Source: Rutidosis leptorrhynchoides
Lineage: Eukaryota > Streptophyta > Magnoliopsida > Asterales > Asteraceae
Assembly (NCBI RefSeq): GCF_046630445.1
Contig: NC_092341.1
Location: forward strand, 33,932,501 to 33,996,500
DNA: 64,000 nt
Direction of reading: 5' to 3'
Under the pieces are notes generated by a model, which saw only the letters and a list, made by a program, of their open reading frames with translations, was not told the origin of the DNA and ran no database searches. Positions 36,060 through 48,474 of the stretch are shown piece after piece; within the stretch, counting starts at the first letter, position 1; each line of letters begins with the position of its first letter. Both the position numbers and the translations under genes were made by a program.

Positions 36060-36062
<3 letters not shown>
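35379..36062 (+). mobile_element. Foldback unit 1 (telomere-like repeat MITE)
   Basis: 684 bp bounded by TA tracts. Left end type A (GGGCATGATCAATG...AATCGGGGGGAAGC), right end type B (GCTTCCCCCCGATTGGTTAC...TTGATCCTACC). The subterminal arms are diverged inverted repeats of about 280 bp with shared phrases ATGAACATTTAG, GAGACACTT and GCGGGAAAACG. The centre is a perfect hairpin: 50-bp arms at 35611-35660 and 35666-35715 made of TTTAGGG units plus TTTGGTGTTTTGGG, with a 5-base loop. Non-coding. Confidence 0.8.

Positions 36063-36142
<80 letters not shown>
36063..36142. repeat. TA microsatellite between units 1 and 2
   Basis: About 39 TA repeats. Confidence 0.95.
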
Positions 36143-36145
<3 letters not shown>

Positions 36146-36803
36146 TAGGATCAAGAGGGAAGTAACCAATCGGGGGGAAGCGGGGGGAAGCAATTTTTTT
36201 TTTTTTCGTTTTTTGAAAAAACTTTGTTCACGAACATTATAGATTGGATGAAAATAAGAACATTTAGAAAAGACACTTCGTGATAAATGTTATTATTTTG
36301 GCGGGAAAACGCTCGAAGAAGTAATATATAACAATTATCGTGTTTTTCGAGCGTATGTTGAGGTTTTAGATATTAGGGTTTATAGGGTTTAGATATTAGG
36401 GTTTAGGGTTTAGATTTAGGGTTTAGATTTAAGATTTAGATCAAATTTTTAACACGAACGGTTTAGAGTTTAGGGTTTAGGGTTTGGTGTTTTGGGTTTA
36501 TGGAATAAACCCAAAACACCAAACCCTAAACCCTAAACTCTAAATCGGGCTAAATTTTACTTCACAAAACATGAAAAAAAAAAACATTAACATTCTTCAC
36601 GAACAATATTATCTTGAATGTTATTTTTGTCGATCGTTTTCCCGCCAAAATAATAACATTCATCACGAAGTGTCTTTTCTAAATGTTCTTATTTTCATCC
36701 AATTTATAATGTTCGTGAACAAAGTTTTTTCAAAAATCAAAAAAAAAAAAATTGCTTCCCCCCGCTTCCCCCCGATTGGTTACTTCCCCATTGATCATGC
36801 CCC
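36143..36803 (-). mobile_element. Foldback unit 2, inverted relative to unit 1
   Basis: 661 bp; left end type B (TGGTAGGATCAAGAGG), right end type A (...CCCCATTGATCATGCCCC). Same interior with the central TTTAGGG/CCCTAAA inverted repeat near 36460-36545. Confidence 0.8.
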
Positions 36804-36829
36804 TATATATATATATATATATATATATA
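36804..36829. repeat. TA microsatellite between units 2 and 3
   Basis: About 13 TA repeats. Confidence 0.9.
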
Positions 36830-37535
36830 GGGGCAGGATCAATGAGGAAGTAACCAATCGGGGGGAAGCAAATTTTTTTCTTTCGTTTTTTTTGGAATTT
36901 TTTTTTTCGGCATCAAGATCACACGAAAATATGAACATTTAGAAGAGACACTTCGTGATGAATGTTATTATTTAGGCGGAAAAACGATCGACAAAAATAA
37001 CATTCAAGATAATATTGTTCGTGAATAATATGAACGTTTTTTTTCTCCATATTTTGTGAAGTAAAATTTAGCCCGATTTAGAGTTTAGGGTTTAGGGTTT
37101 AGTGTTTTGGGTTTATTCCATAAACTCAAAACACCAAACCATAAACCCTAAACCCTAAACCCTAAACTCTAAACCGTTCGTGTTAAATACCCAATCTGAA
37201 TCCTAAATCTAAACCCAAAATCTAAACCCTAAACCCTAAATTTCTAAACCCTAATATCTAAACCCTATAAAACCTAATATCTAAACCCTAATATCTAAAC
37301 CCCAATAGCTAAAACCTCAACATACGCTCGAAAAACACGATAATTGTTATATATTACTTCTTCGAGCGTTTTCCCGCCAAACTAAAAACATTTATCACAA
37401 AGTGTCTATACTAAATGTTCATATTTTCATCCAATCTATAATGTTCGTGAACAAAGTTTTTTCAAAAAATGAAAAAAAAGTTTTTGCTTCCCCCCGCTTC
37501 CCCCCGATTGGTTACTTTCCTCTTGATCCTACCGC
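36830..37535 (+). mobile_element. Foldback unit 3
   Basis: 706 bp; type A left end (GGGGCAGGATCAATG), type B right end (TTGATCCTACCGC). Same interior and central hairpin (near 37079-37170). Confidence 0.8.
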
Positions 37536-37547
37536 TATATATATATA
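37536..37547. repeat. Short TA tract between units 3 and 4
   Basis: Six TA repeats. Confidence 0.85.
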
Positions 37548-38196
37548 GGGGCAGGATCAATGGGGAAGTAACCAATCGGGGGGAAGAGGGGGGAAGCAAA
37601 TTTTTTTTCTTCGTTTTTTTGGAATTTTTTTTTCCGGCATCAAGATCACACGAAAATATGAACATTTAGAAGAGACACTTCATGATGAATGTTATTATTT
37701 AGGCGGGAAAACGATCGACAAAAATAACATTCAAGATAATATTGTTCGTGAAGAATATGAACGTTTTTTCTTCTTCATGTTTTGTGAAGTAAAATTTAGC
37801 CCGATTTAGAGTTTAGGGTTTAGGTTTGGTGTTTTGGGTTTATTCCATAAACCCAAAACACCAAACCCTAAACCCTAAACCCTAAACTCTAAACCATTCG
37901 TGTTAAAAACTCAATCTAAATCCTAAATCTAAACCCTAAACCCTAAATTTCTAAACCCTAATATCTAAACCCTATAAACCCTAATATCTAAACCCTAATA
38001 GCTAAAACCTCAACAAACGCTCGAAAAACACGATAATTGTTATATATTACTTCTTCGAGCGTTTTTCTGCCAAACTAAAAACATTTATCACAAAGTGTCT
38101 CTACTAAATGTTCATATTTTCATTCAATCTATAATGTTCGTGAACAAAGTTTTTTTCAAAAAACAAAAAATTTTTTTTTTTGCTTCCCCCCGATTC

Positions 38197-38199
<3 letters not shown>
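37548..38199 (+). mobile_element. Foldback unit 4, right end shortened
   Basis: 652 bp; type A left end. The right end stops within the type B terminal repeat (CCCCCCGATTCCCC) at the TA tract, about 25 bp shorter than the other units. Interior as in unit 1. Confidence 0.75.

Positions 38200-38267
<68 letters not shown>
38200..38267. repeat. TA microsatellite between units 4 and 5
   Basis: About 34 TA repeats. Confidence 0.95.
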
Positions 38268-38270
<3 letters not shown>

Positions 38271-38958
38271 GTAGGATCAAGAGGGAAGTAACCAATCGGG
38301 GGGAAGCAATTTTTTTTTTCGTTTTTTGAAAAATCTTTGTTCACGAACATTATAGATTGGATGATAATAAGAACATTTAGAAAAGACACTTCGTGATGAA
38401 TGTTATTATTTTGGCAGGAAAACGCTCGAAGAAGTAATATATAACAATTATCGTGTTTTTCGAGCGTATGTTGAGGTTTTAGACATTAGGGTTTAGATAT
38501 TAGGGTTTAGATAGTAGGGTTTATAGGGTTTATATATTAAGGTTTAGAAATTTAGGGTTTAGGGTTTAGATTTAGGGTTTAGATTTAGGATTTAGATTGA
38601 ATTTTTAACACGAACGGTTTAGAGTTTAGGGTTTAGGGTTTGGTGTTTTTGGTTTATGGAATAAACCCAAAACACCAAACCCTAAACCCTAAACCCTAAA
38701 CTCTAAATCGGGCTAAATTTTACTTCACAAAAACATGAAAAAAAAACGTTAACATTCTTCACGAACAATATTATCTTGAATGTTATTTTTGTCGAGCGTT
38801 TTCTCGCCAAAATAATAACATTCATCACGAAGTGTGTTTTCTAAATGTTCTTATTTTCATCCAATCTATAATGTTCGTGAACAAAGTTTTTTCAAAAAAC
38901 GAAAAAAAAATTGCTTCCCCCCGCTTCCTCCCGATTGGTTACTTCCCCATTGATCATG

Positions 38959-38961
<3 letters not shown>
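38268..38961 (-). mobile_element. Foldback unit 5, inverted
   Basis: 694 bp; type B left end (GTGGTAGGATCAAGAGG), type A right end (CCCCATTGATCATGGCC). Same interior with central hairpin near 38620-38707. Confidence 0.8.
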
Positions 38962-39034
<73 letters not shown>

Positions 39035-39066
39035 TCTACATCTACATCTACATCTACATCTACATC

Positions 39067-39160
<94 letters not shown>

Positions 39161-39194
39161 TCTACATCTACATCTACTTCTACATCTACACTAT
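38962..39194. repeat. Compound TA / CATCTA microsatellite
   Basis: (TA)n at 38962-39031, about six CATCTA hexamers at 39032-39068, (TA)n again to about 39157, then more CATCTA units with one CTT variant to about 39190. It closes the foldback array. Confidence 0.9.
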
Positions 39195-40120
39195 ACATTA
39201 TAAGAAAAGTTTAATTGAGATATCCTAAAAATTTTTCTTTAGTTTTAACCATTAGATCAACTAAAAGACAAACACTACCCCCATCATCTAACCATTCATT
39301 TTAATTATTGATCAATAATTAATTTTTACATATTAAAACACCCTAAATACCCTTCCCCTTAAATTAGAATACGGGGGAAAAAACACAAATAAGGGGTCAC
39401 CCTCATCTCTTTCATTCGCGTTATTCATTCATCCATAAAATGCTCCCACAACGAACCCTAAATTGAAATCCCGATTCATTCGAACCCTAAAACATGTTGA
39501 ACAATTGATTAACATAACCCTAGAACAGGTTGAACAATCGATTAACACTGCAACTTTCGATTCGATACTACCTAAAGATTATGGTAACCTAGATTACCAT
39601 TCCAATGAATCAGGCCTGCGGGCACAAGTAATATCGAAGGAATCAAAGTCTGCCTGAGCAAAGGTTATTGTGGTGTTTTTTTTTTCTTTTTTGTTCCAAG
39701 GATGTTTTTCTAGGCAAATGACTGTATAATATTTACAATGGTTAAATATATATACCATGTAAATATTTAGCACATTGAATTTATATAAATTGACTATTTG
39801 TACATGTTAAGTTCATGCTCTATAAATATAAATTGTGTATGCATCGTATGTGGTATTCAATGGTCTAGATTTGCATTCTAATTTGTATCTTGTGTTATGT
39901 TGTAGAATGAAGGTGTATTCGTATTTGATTATGCGCAGACAATATCAACCGATGTTAAGCAACAACATTTTGGGTTAGATGACGAGTCTCACTTGGTATT
40001 GTACTTTTCTTTTCATTTCTAGATTTGAATATTAATAAAAAATATATGATTATGCATCGTGATTAATATTTTGATAGATCTAATACATAGTTTTAAATAT
40101 CCTCGTACATAAATTAGGTT
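39195..40120. other. Unassigned region
   Basis: Includes an open stretch 39463-39657 (plus) reading HVEQLINITLEQVEQSINTA, with a duplicated GTTGAACAATtGATTAACA-type phrase, and a second possible exon near 39904-39994 (NEGVFVFDYAQTISTDVKQ) with AG before and GT after. I recognise no family. This could be a gene fragment or a captured sequence. Confidence 0.25.
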
Positions 40121-40124
40121 ATTG

Positions 40125-41140
40125 ATGATGGTGCGTGACAATACATCTCTTACCCTCTAAATTTATACATGATTCAAACACTACAAATAAGCACACACAA
40201 CTAACGAGCACTTAGAACCCGGTCATTATAGTACTTTAATGTAAGTATTCGTTTGAAGTTCGTCCCAAGAGCGCGGTGTAAGTCGGATAATTGAAACTAT
40301 TAATTGTCCTAGGGTTTGTTTGATTGGGGGGTTTTGATTGATATCAACTAACAACTAAAAATTGCACAATTAAACAAACCTAAATTTATCAATTAAACTA
40401 GTGACAAGAAACAAGTAGGGAGGTATTAAGACTTAAAACAATTAACTAAGACGTGTTCACTTATCTAATCCTCTCTATGCTTTGGCTTGCCCCGTTTTGC
40501 CTATATTGCTATCTCATTAGTTGTTGAACTATTAAATGTTTAGCATCACTACTAAACCTCAAATCAAATGATACTCCACGAATTCACATAAGCTTTATAT
40601 CTTAAGATTGAGTTAAGCATGATTTGGTCATTGAGATTGAACTTAGGTTAAAATCACTTAAAACCTCCAACTATCGAAATAATTTAAGATAATCGGCATT
40701 ACTATGTTGACTAGAGGCCAATTGAAAACCAACCTAGATCAAGAACACAATCACTTGCAATTCCTAAACTAGTTGTCTAGATCACCTAAGGTGTTGAAGC
40801 ACATATTGATTCACTTCTCAAATCACTAGGAGAGCTACACAACATATGTAATAAAAGTCAAGCCTAAAACAAACTCATAGTAATGGATCTTTAGCCAACT
40901 CAACAAAACATGATCATGTAATTCATTCAAACAACAATAATCAATTGATTTGGGGCAAACACTAGCATTAGAGATTCATAAATAAGCAAACACAAATGAT
41001 TTAGCCAAACATAGCAAAGATTACACTAGCAATAATCATAAAAACATCAATAAACATCATCTTCAGTGATTACAAGTAATTAATTCAAAGCTAGATGAAG
41101 AAAAACAAAGATTGCAACTAATTAGTGCAAAATGAGTAAA
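40125..41140 (-). mobile_element. Retroelement remnant, probably Tat/Athila-like LTR region
   Basis: Long, AT-rich, non-coding sequence of the kind found in LTRs of large Ty3/gypsy Tat/Athila elements, beginning near TGGTGCGTGACAATAC. It ends where a Tekay fragment starts. Orientation is inferred from the piece at 45704-46226. Family call is tentative. Confidence 0.35.
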
Positions 41141-44100
41141 GTAAAGTGGGAGTCTGGACTCCGATGTTACAAAGATTACAAAGATTACAACTAATTCTCA
41201 AAGAGGAGAATATATCTCATGAACATTTGAACATACTTGTCTCTCGATTCGAGGTTAGGGAGTCAGGACTTCGATGTTATGCTGGAAGAATTTGGGTACC
41301 ACTTTATGGAGATCTACGGAACCTTATACTTGATGAAGCACACAAATCGAGATATTCGATTCATCCTGGAGCGGGCAAAATGTACCACGACCTTAAAGAA
41401 TAGTATTGGTGGCCGAATCTTAAGAAAGACGTTGCAACCTATGTTGGTAAATGTTTAACCTGCTCGAAAGTTAAAGCCGAACATCAGAGACCTTCTGGTT
41501 TACTTCAACAACCAGAAATCCCACAATGGAAGTGGGAAAGGATCACGATGGATTTCATTACTAAGCTGCTGAATACGGTGGGCGGATACGATACTATTTG
41601 GGTTATTGTTGACCGCCTTACCAAATCTGCACACTTTCTAGCGATGAAGAAAACAGATACAATGGAGAGACTTGCTCAATTATACATCAAAGAGGTTGTA
41701 TCTCGTCATGGTGTACCTTTATCGATCATCTCGGATCGCGATCCCCGTTTTGCTTCTAGATTTTGGCGTTCTTTGCAAGAAGCCATGGGAACCCGTCTCG
41801 ACATGAGTACTGCTTATCATCCACAGACCGATGGGCAAAGTGAAAGAACGATTCAGACCTTGGAGGACATGCTGCATGCATGTGTTATCGATTTTGGAAA
41901 GGCTTGGGAAAGGCATTTGCCACTCGCCGAATTCTCGTACAACAACAGTTATCACTCGAGCATTAATGCTGCACCTTTTGAAGCGTTGTATGGCCGTAAG
42001 TGCCGATCTCCTATTTGTTGGGCCGAAGTAGGCGAAAAGCAAATCACTGGACCCGAGGTAGTCCATGAAACAACGGAGAAGATTGCTCAGATTCAAGCTA
42101 GACTTAAGACTACCCGCGATCGTCAAAAGAGTTATGCCGATCTCAAACGTAAAGACTTTGAATTCAACGTGGGTGACCATGTAATGTTGAAGGTTGCACC
42201 TTGGAAGGGTGTGATTCGCTTTGGAAAACGTGGAAAGTTAAACCCACGATACATTGGTCCTTTTGAAATTTTGGAACGTGTTGGACCTGTTGCTTACCGT
42301 TTGGATCTACCAGTACAATTGAGCTCAGTTCATCCTACCTTCCACGTGTCAAACTTGAAGAAGTGTCTTGCTGCACCCGAACTTATCATACCGCTGGAAG
42401 AACTTACTATTGACGACAAACTCCACTTTGTGGAAGAGCCTGTTGAAATTATGGATCGTGAGATCAAAACTTTGAAACGCAACAAGATTCCAATCATCCA
42501 AGTACGATGGAATGCCAAACGAGGACCTGAGTTTACTTGGGAGTGAGAGGATCAAATGATGCAGAAGTATCCTCACCTTTTCCCGACTCCTCCATCTACC
42601 TCAGCTTAAAATTTTGGGACGAAATTTTCTTTAACAGGTGGGTAATGTAACGACCCTGGATTTTTCCAACGTTTATTTATTAATAATTATTATTATTAAT
42701 ACTTGTGATTAAACGAATGTATGTTATTACATTTACATGTTGCCATGATTGCCCATACTTGACTTTAATTGCCCAAAACGTCTTTGTGACACACGAAACT
42801 TGCTCGAATAATATTTTCAAGTATTATTTACATTCATGATTAATTTTTATTAATCATTTTAATTAACTAAAGTTGTTAGTTAATTACTTGGGCTTTAATT
42901 GGATTTATTTGTTAATTACATACAACTTGGGCTTTTAATTAAACATGGGCTTATAAAGCGCACCCTACTTCTTTCATGGACTCTTTAGCCCATCACCACA
43001 TGTGTAAGTATCCATTTAATTATAACTAGTTAGTTTAAGAGCATTGGAATCTAGTTCCACCATGATCCCCATGTACACACCCTTATTAACCAACTTTTGT
43101 GACCTTTGCATGCATGAGACTAGTAGGCAACTCCCTCCTCCTCTTTTGCTTGTTGACCGTCGGCCAAGGAGGGCAAATAGAGGAGTTTTGTTTCTTTTTT
43201 TTTTCACTACTTCATTCATACTTCTCTCATTCAAAACACACACTTCAACTTGCTTTCATTTTTCTCTCTTTTATCTCAAGCATTTCTCTACATTCTTGTA
43301 AGCAACTTGATCTTTTCTTTCCTCTTTTCTTGGCTTAAAAACCTTAGCCTTTTGCTACAATATCATCATCATCTTTGTTCTTTGATGTTGTATAATTACT
43401 TGATACTTGTTAGTTGTTGTTGTTACTTAGTTACATGAACTTTGTTGTTATTATTTTCTTACTAGTTTCAAGAATCAACTCTTTAGTTTCATTCTTCATT
43501 TATCTTGTTCATAATAAGAACACACAAGAACTAACTTACTAGTTATGTTCTACAATTATTGTTTTAAAAAGATTGTAAGTTCATGGTTGTAAATCATACT
43601 TGAAGTTCATGAAGTAAACTTTAAAGTTTACTTTCTAAAGATCACGACTTAGGCTTGAATCTTTAAAGTATGAACAACCTTGAACTAGTTACTAGTTTAC
43701 TTAGTTTATTTCTTTATATTATGTACTTTCAATTTATTTTTGTTGGTTAATATTGGTCAAATGTTACTAGTTAACTTTGATCTCATTTATCTTGAACAAA
43801 AGTTAACTTTAAAAGTTCAAGAACATGTAAGTAAGCTTCCTTTAATTATAACTTTGTACACTTATGTTAGATCTAGACTTTTGAGTCTTGGATCTTCAAG
43901 ATCAAACTAAGAACTATGTTCTACAACTCAAGATCTTGATTTCATAAGTTTACTTTCAAGTTTGTAACTTATTATTAGTTTTAAAGTTCATGTATGTGTT
44001 AGATCTAAGACTTTGATGTAGCTTTGGTTCATCAAACTTCATACAACTCTTAAGTGAGTTGTGCTTCATGTCTTAGACCTACACTTGTGTCATAATAGTC

Positions 44101-45703
44101 AAAACTTGGTTAATATTACTTTTACATTTTATGTATGTGTTAGATCTAAGACTTTGATGTAACTTTGGTTCATCAAAACACTTGCAACACTTAGGTGAGT
44201 TGCGCTTCATGTCTTAGACTTACACTTGGGTTATGATGGTAAAACCTTGGTGAAAATGATGCAAACACATCAAAGAATTGTACACTTAAAGCTATATGCA
44301 TCAAGGATGAGAACCATGATAAGCATCAAGCACCAAGAACCACCGGAACCTACTGACCCTACAGTTCTACTATTTCTGTATCTGACCTGTATGACCTGGG
44401 CTACTGTAATTATGATTTTCAGATATCTCTGTTCGAGTAGATAACTTTTCATATAGGACTCATCTTAATCCAAGTTACGGTTTAGGATTTATGGCCCTCC
44501 GATCGTCACTATGTCCATTTAACGTTGTGCTGAAAATTCTGACCTACTCGCACTTAGACCGTCGCCACGGTCAAACGAAGACGAGTTTGCTTCTGTAATT
44601 TTTACCACAACTAAAGGACTCATATACGGAGCCATGGCCACTGGTATCACCTTATTTCAGTAGGTATAGAGGCCGTGGTGACTGACCGAACTCAGCCTTT
44701 GTTTTAAACTACTTTCATAAACGAAACTTACTTTACGTCTTTTGTTGATGATGAATGATGATGACCTTTAAGACCTTATTTACATACTTTTAAACCTATT
44801 TGGACGATTTACTAACTTAGTACTATTTGACTTAGGTTGAGGACCCGTTTGGACAACCTTCATTACTTGCTTACTTTCCGAGTCATACTTTACTGCTACT
44901 TTATCATTGTGAGTTATAGCATTCCCTTTTTACTTTAACTTATTTTGGGAACTGAGAATACATGCGGATTTTATGTTTTACATACTAGGCACGAGTACTT
45001 AAACTTATATATGTGTGGGTTATACAACGACATAAACATTCCCTTTAGCTCGGTAACGTTTAATCATTGGTTTTTGAACCGTGAACGCGAATCTTAGATA
45101 TGGATCCATAGGGTTTGACATCCCCACTCGGGCTAGTCGCGCTAGCATTTAACGAGTGTTTAATACTTCGTAAACATACGCACTTGCCAAGTGTACTTTC
45201 AGGGGGTATAAACTTTAAGTTAGTTACCAAGTGCCCACGGTTAACATATACTTTATCATACTGTTTTGAAACGCTCTTTGTAGCACTGAAATCTCGTGGC
45301 CTACCTTACATACTGTTATACTTAAACTATAGCTCACCAACCTTTGTGTTGACGTTTTAAAGCATGTTTTTCTCAGGTGCTTAAGGTTATTTGCTTCCGC
45401 TGTCGTGCTATTCTTGCCGTAGACACCCGCTGCTCTAGTGTTATCACCGCATGAACTGTTTATCTTGCATTCAAACTTTAATACATTTGAAACTATGTTT
45501 TGTAACGACCTAAGGGTCACATACATTTATTCATGCTTGCTATTCGTAGAAGCATACTGTTGGTGTAAAACAATTGACGTCGGTTATGACGTCATCTTTT
45601 TATCGTGAATGCAACTTCTTTTATTACAGCATATATTACTTAACCTTGTAATGATCCTGTTGTTGATGATTCGTACACGATGGTTTTGTACGGGGCATCA
45701 CAT
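41141..45703 (+). mobile_element. Tekay-type LTR retrotransposon fragment (3' part)
   Basis: Contains a 3' piece of pol (integrase and chromodomain, about 41150-42600), a polypurine-type junction, and a 3' LTR at 42646-45703 (3058 bp, TGTAACGACCCTGG...GGCATCACA). The 5' LTR, gag and the first part of pol are absent from the window, so it is a broken remnant. About two breaks remain visible in the coding part. A different LTR family from elements A and B but the same clade by the chromodomain tail. Confidence 0.85.
42646..45703 (+). repeat. 3' LTR of the Tekay fragment
   Basis: 3058 bp. It carries a tandem duplication of about 130 bp (near 43991-44120 and 44126-44245; shared GTGTTAGATCTAAGACTTTG and CTTCATGTCTTAGAC). 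Its end has the CCTTTGTGTTGAC and TTCTCAGGTGCTTAAGG phrases seen in the other Tekay LTRs here. Confidence 0.8.
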
Positions 45704-46226
45704 AAGCATTGCTTGTCCTCAAGCAATATAGGATTAAGCACTTTAAACATAACCATCAATACCCAAACTATTAGTCTCAAGCTCAAATGCAATAAAGATC
45801 AAACCAAACTTTCATTTCAAATAAATATGACCAAAATACAAAGTATGACCTCAAAGCACTTGCCATTCTTCAAATCATCACTTGAACTTGAGAATTGGGA
45901 AAACTCTTCAATCAACAATAAAAAATGATCTTCAATCTCCTCAAACTCAAACTTTCAAGCAATAACATTATCAACTTCAAACAATCTCTTCAACTAGCAC
46001 ATCTTTAAGTCTTCAATCCACAAATACCAACACAAACATAATTCAAGCCTAAGTCTACCCGAACCAATCATACCCCCGGTCAAAGTCAACTTCATCTACG
46101 AGAAGGTCATCAAACACCAATCAATAAATATCAAATCTTTACAAACTCGAACTTGGCCTCCTTGACCTTGACCAAATATGTAGTATTCACGGGATAACCA
46201 TAAACTCATCAAACTAGTCAATAGTA
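45704..46226 (-). mobile_element. Tat/Athila-like internal remnant
   Basis: Read on the minus strand it ends TTGCTTGAGGACAAGCAATGC, the phrase found shortly before the polypurine tract in many plant Tat/Athila-type elements. Probably the same old element as 40125-41140, separated by the Tekay fragment. Non-coding. Confidence 0.4.
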
Positions 46227-48474
46227 TGTAACGACCCTACTTTTTCCGTTATCTTTTACCGTTAATTATTTAACGACCGTTATTTGTTATTCGTGCCACG
46301 TCATTTCTATGACCTATATTATTATTTTAGTAATAATATATTAATTATTATGTGTTATATGAATATTTGTATTTGTATTCGTATTTAAATTTGTACGTTT
46401 CTACGTGTCATGGATTTCTATCCGGCGAATCTTTTCGGTTTTCAAATCAACGGTCAGACTTTTGAGATTTTTGAATACCAATTATTTTAAATATGATATT
46501 TTTATGTCATATAAAAATATATAGTGTTTATATATTTTATTTGTCGTGTATATGTTATCTCTCCGAATATTTAATCGCGTAACGGTATTTTCGCGTTTCG
46601 AGCTTCGTTCGGGCGTTCGGGCCACAAGCAAATACTCATTTAAAAAAATTGGGCCAATGGGGCCTACCCCCATACAATTTTTGGCCGAACCCTTTCAAGG
46701 GGCGGGGGAGTGTTTAATTTTATTTTCTTTAAGCTTTAATCACTTTTCCATTTTAATTACTACTTCATTTCTCCTAAACCTAAACACCTTTCTTTTTGCT
46801 CTCTTCTCCCTTTTCTTTTTTTGAGCCGTCACCTACACCACACCAATCATCATCATCTTCAATCAAATATTGCTTGGATCATTAAATTGTTTGCATAATC
46901 GGATTCATCTCTTCGATCTCTACGCGTTCATGCTAATCAATTCTTGATTAGGGTATAAACCCTAACCCTAGCTTTTCAATTTTCTTATATTTTTCTGTTT
47001 TTACATGTTATATTAGTAGTATGATGATTATATGTTATTGTATTGTTGATTGTATGCGTAGAAATGCTCGTTAATTCATGTTTTCGGTTTGATTGTTTTG
47101 GGACAGCGGTTTGATTGTTGTTTTCTGGAAATATAACTGATATAAAAGTGAAATTAAAGTATTTATATGAGTTCCTCTCATCAAGACATTAATTTTAGAC
47201 TTCGGATTCATGTTATTTCGATTCCCGGAGCTCTAGATATGATTAAAATGGTGTTTAATTGAAATTAAAATGTAAGAACGAATTGGTACAGGTGTGGTCC
47301 GAATTTGTGACCACTTTTGGAGTCTTTAGGGTATACTAGTGTGTTAGGATTGATGATTGGATGAACTTTCATGTTCGGGTCATCGAAATCCGAGCACAGA
47401 TCACCCGGTATGACTAAAACATGTTTTTGAACAGAATAAAGCTCCAAGTTGATTAATGGCTGTAGGTCACGACTTGGTGGATGTTCTTGGGGTGTTCTTT
47501 AGCACACTAATGTGTCGGGTGGGTTGGTTAGGCAAAGATATATATAAGACTCGCCGAAAACTGATTCCTGGGGCTCATGTTATGACCCGATGAACTTTTA
47601 ATTAAAACTTATGGTTATTAATTATGACTTATGATATAAATAATGAATTTCATTATTAATAAATTACTTATGATATAAAAAGTAATTAATTTAATTTAAG
47701 ACTTATGATATATATATTTATTATATCATTTATTAATTACTTATGATTTAATTAAACATTTAATTAAACTTATGATTAATAATACTTTTATTATTAATGA
47801 AAAATACTTATGTTAAGTATTAAACTTATATTATGAGATTATTATAATAAGACTTATAATAAGGATTAATTAATTATTTAATTATTATAAGGCTTAGTTA
47901 TTATTTAATTATAATTTAATTATTAAATACTTATGATTTAATAATTATAATTAGAAACTTATGATATGATTAATAATTCATTATTAATTAATAATACTTA
48001 TGATATGATTTAAAATCTATTATTAATTAATAATACTTATATTATGACTAATATTTAATTAATTAATTAAATACTTATGTTATATTAATTATATCATTTA
48101 AACTTATGTTAACTTTAATAATTCAATTTAATTTAATTAAACTTATGTTATGACATACTTATACATATATGAATTTAATTAACGTTATAACCTATATTAT
48201 TATTATAACTTATACTTTTAAAATTACCGTTGACTATGTTTGACCAAGGTTGACTTTTAAGTTGACTTTTAGTTGACTTTGACTTTCAGTTGACTTTTGT
48301 TGACTTTCTAATTAAGGAAACTTTTCTAACTTATAAACTTTCCAAAAATAGCAACTTTCTAAATATGGAAACTTTCTAAATTTAGAAACTTTCCAAAAAT
48401 AGAAACTTTCCAAAAATAGAAACTTTCCTAAAATAGAAACTTTTCTAAAATAGAAACTTTCCTAAAATAGAAAC

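Noticed and set aside
35600-38720. TTTAGGG/CCCTAAA runs as an interstitial telomere or chromosome end
   Set aside because: The runs are short, imperfect, palindromic and recur at the same place inside five units of a foldback element.
39032-39190. CRISPR-like array of CATCTA units
   Set aside because: Hexamer microsatellite without spacers, in a plant genome.
32891-39203. Many open frames reading IYIYIY and flanks
   Set aside because: They are translations of TA microsatellites and of the foldback ends; no protein is implied.
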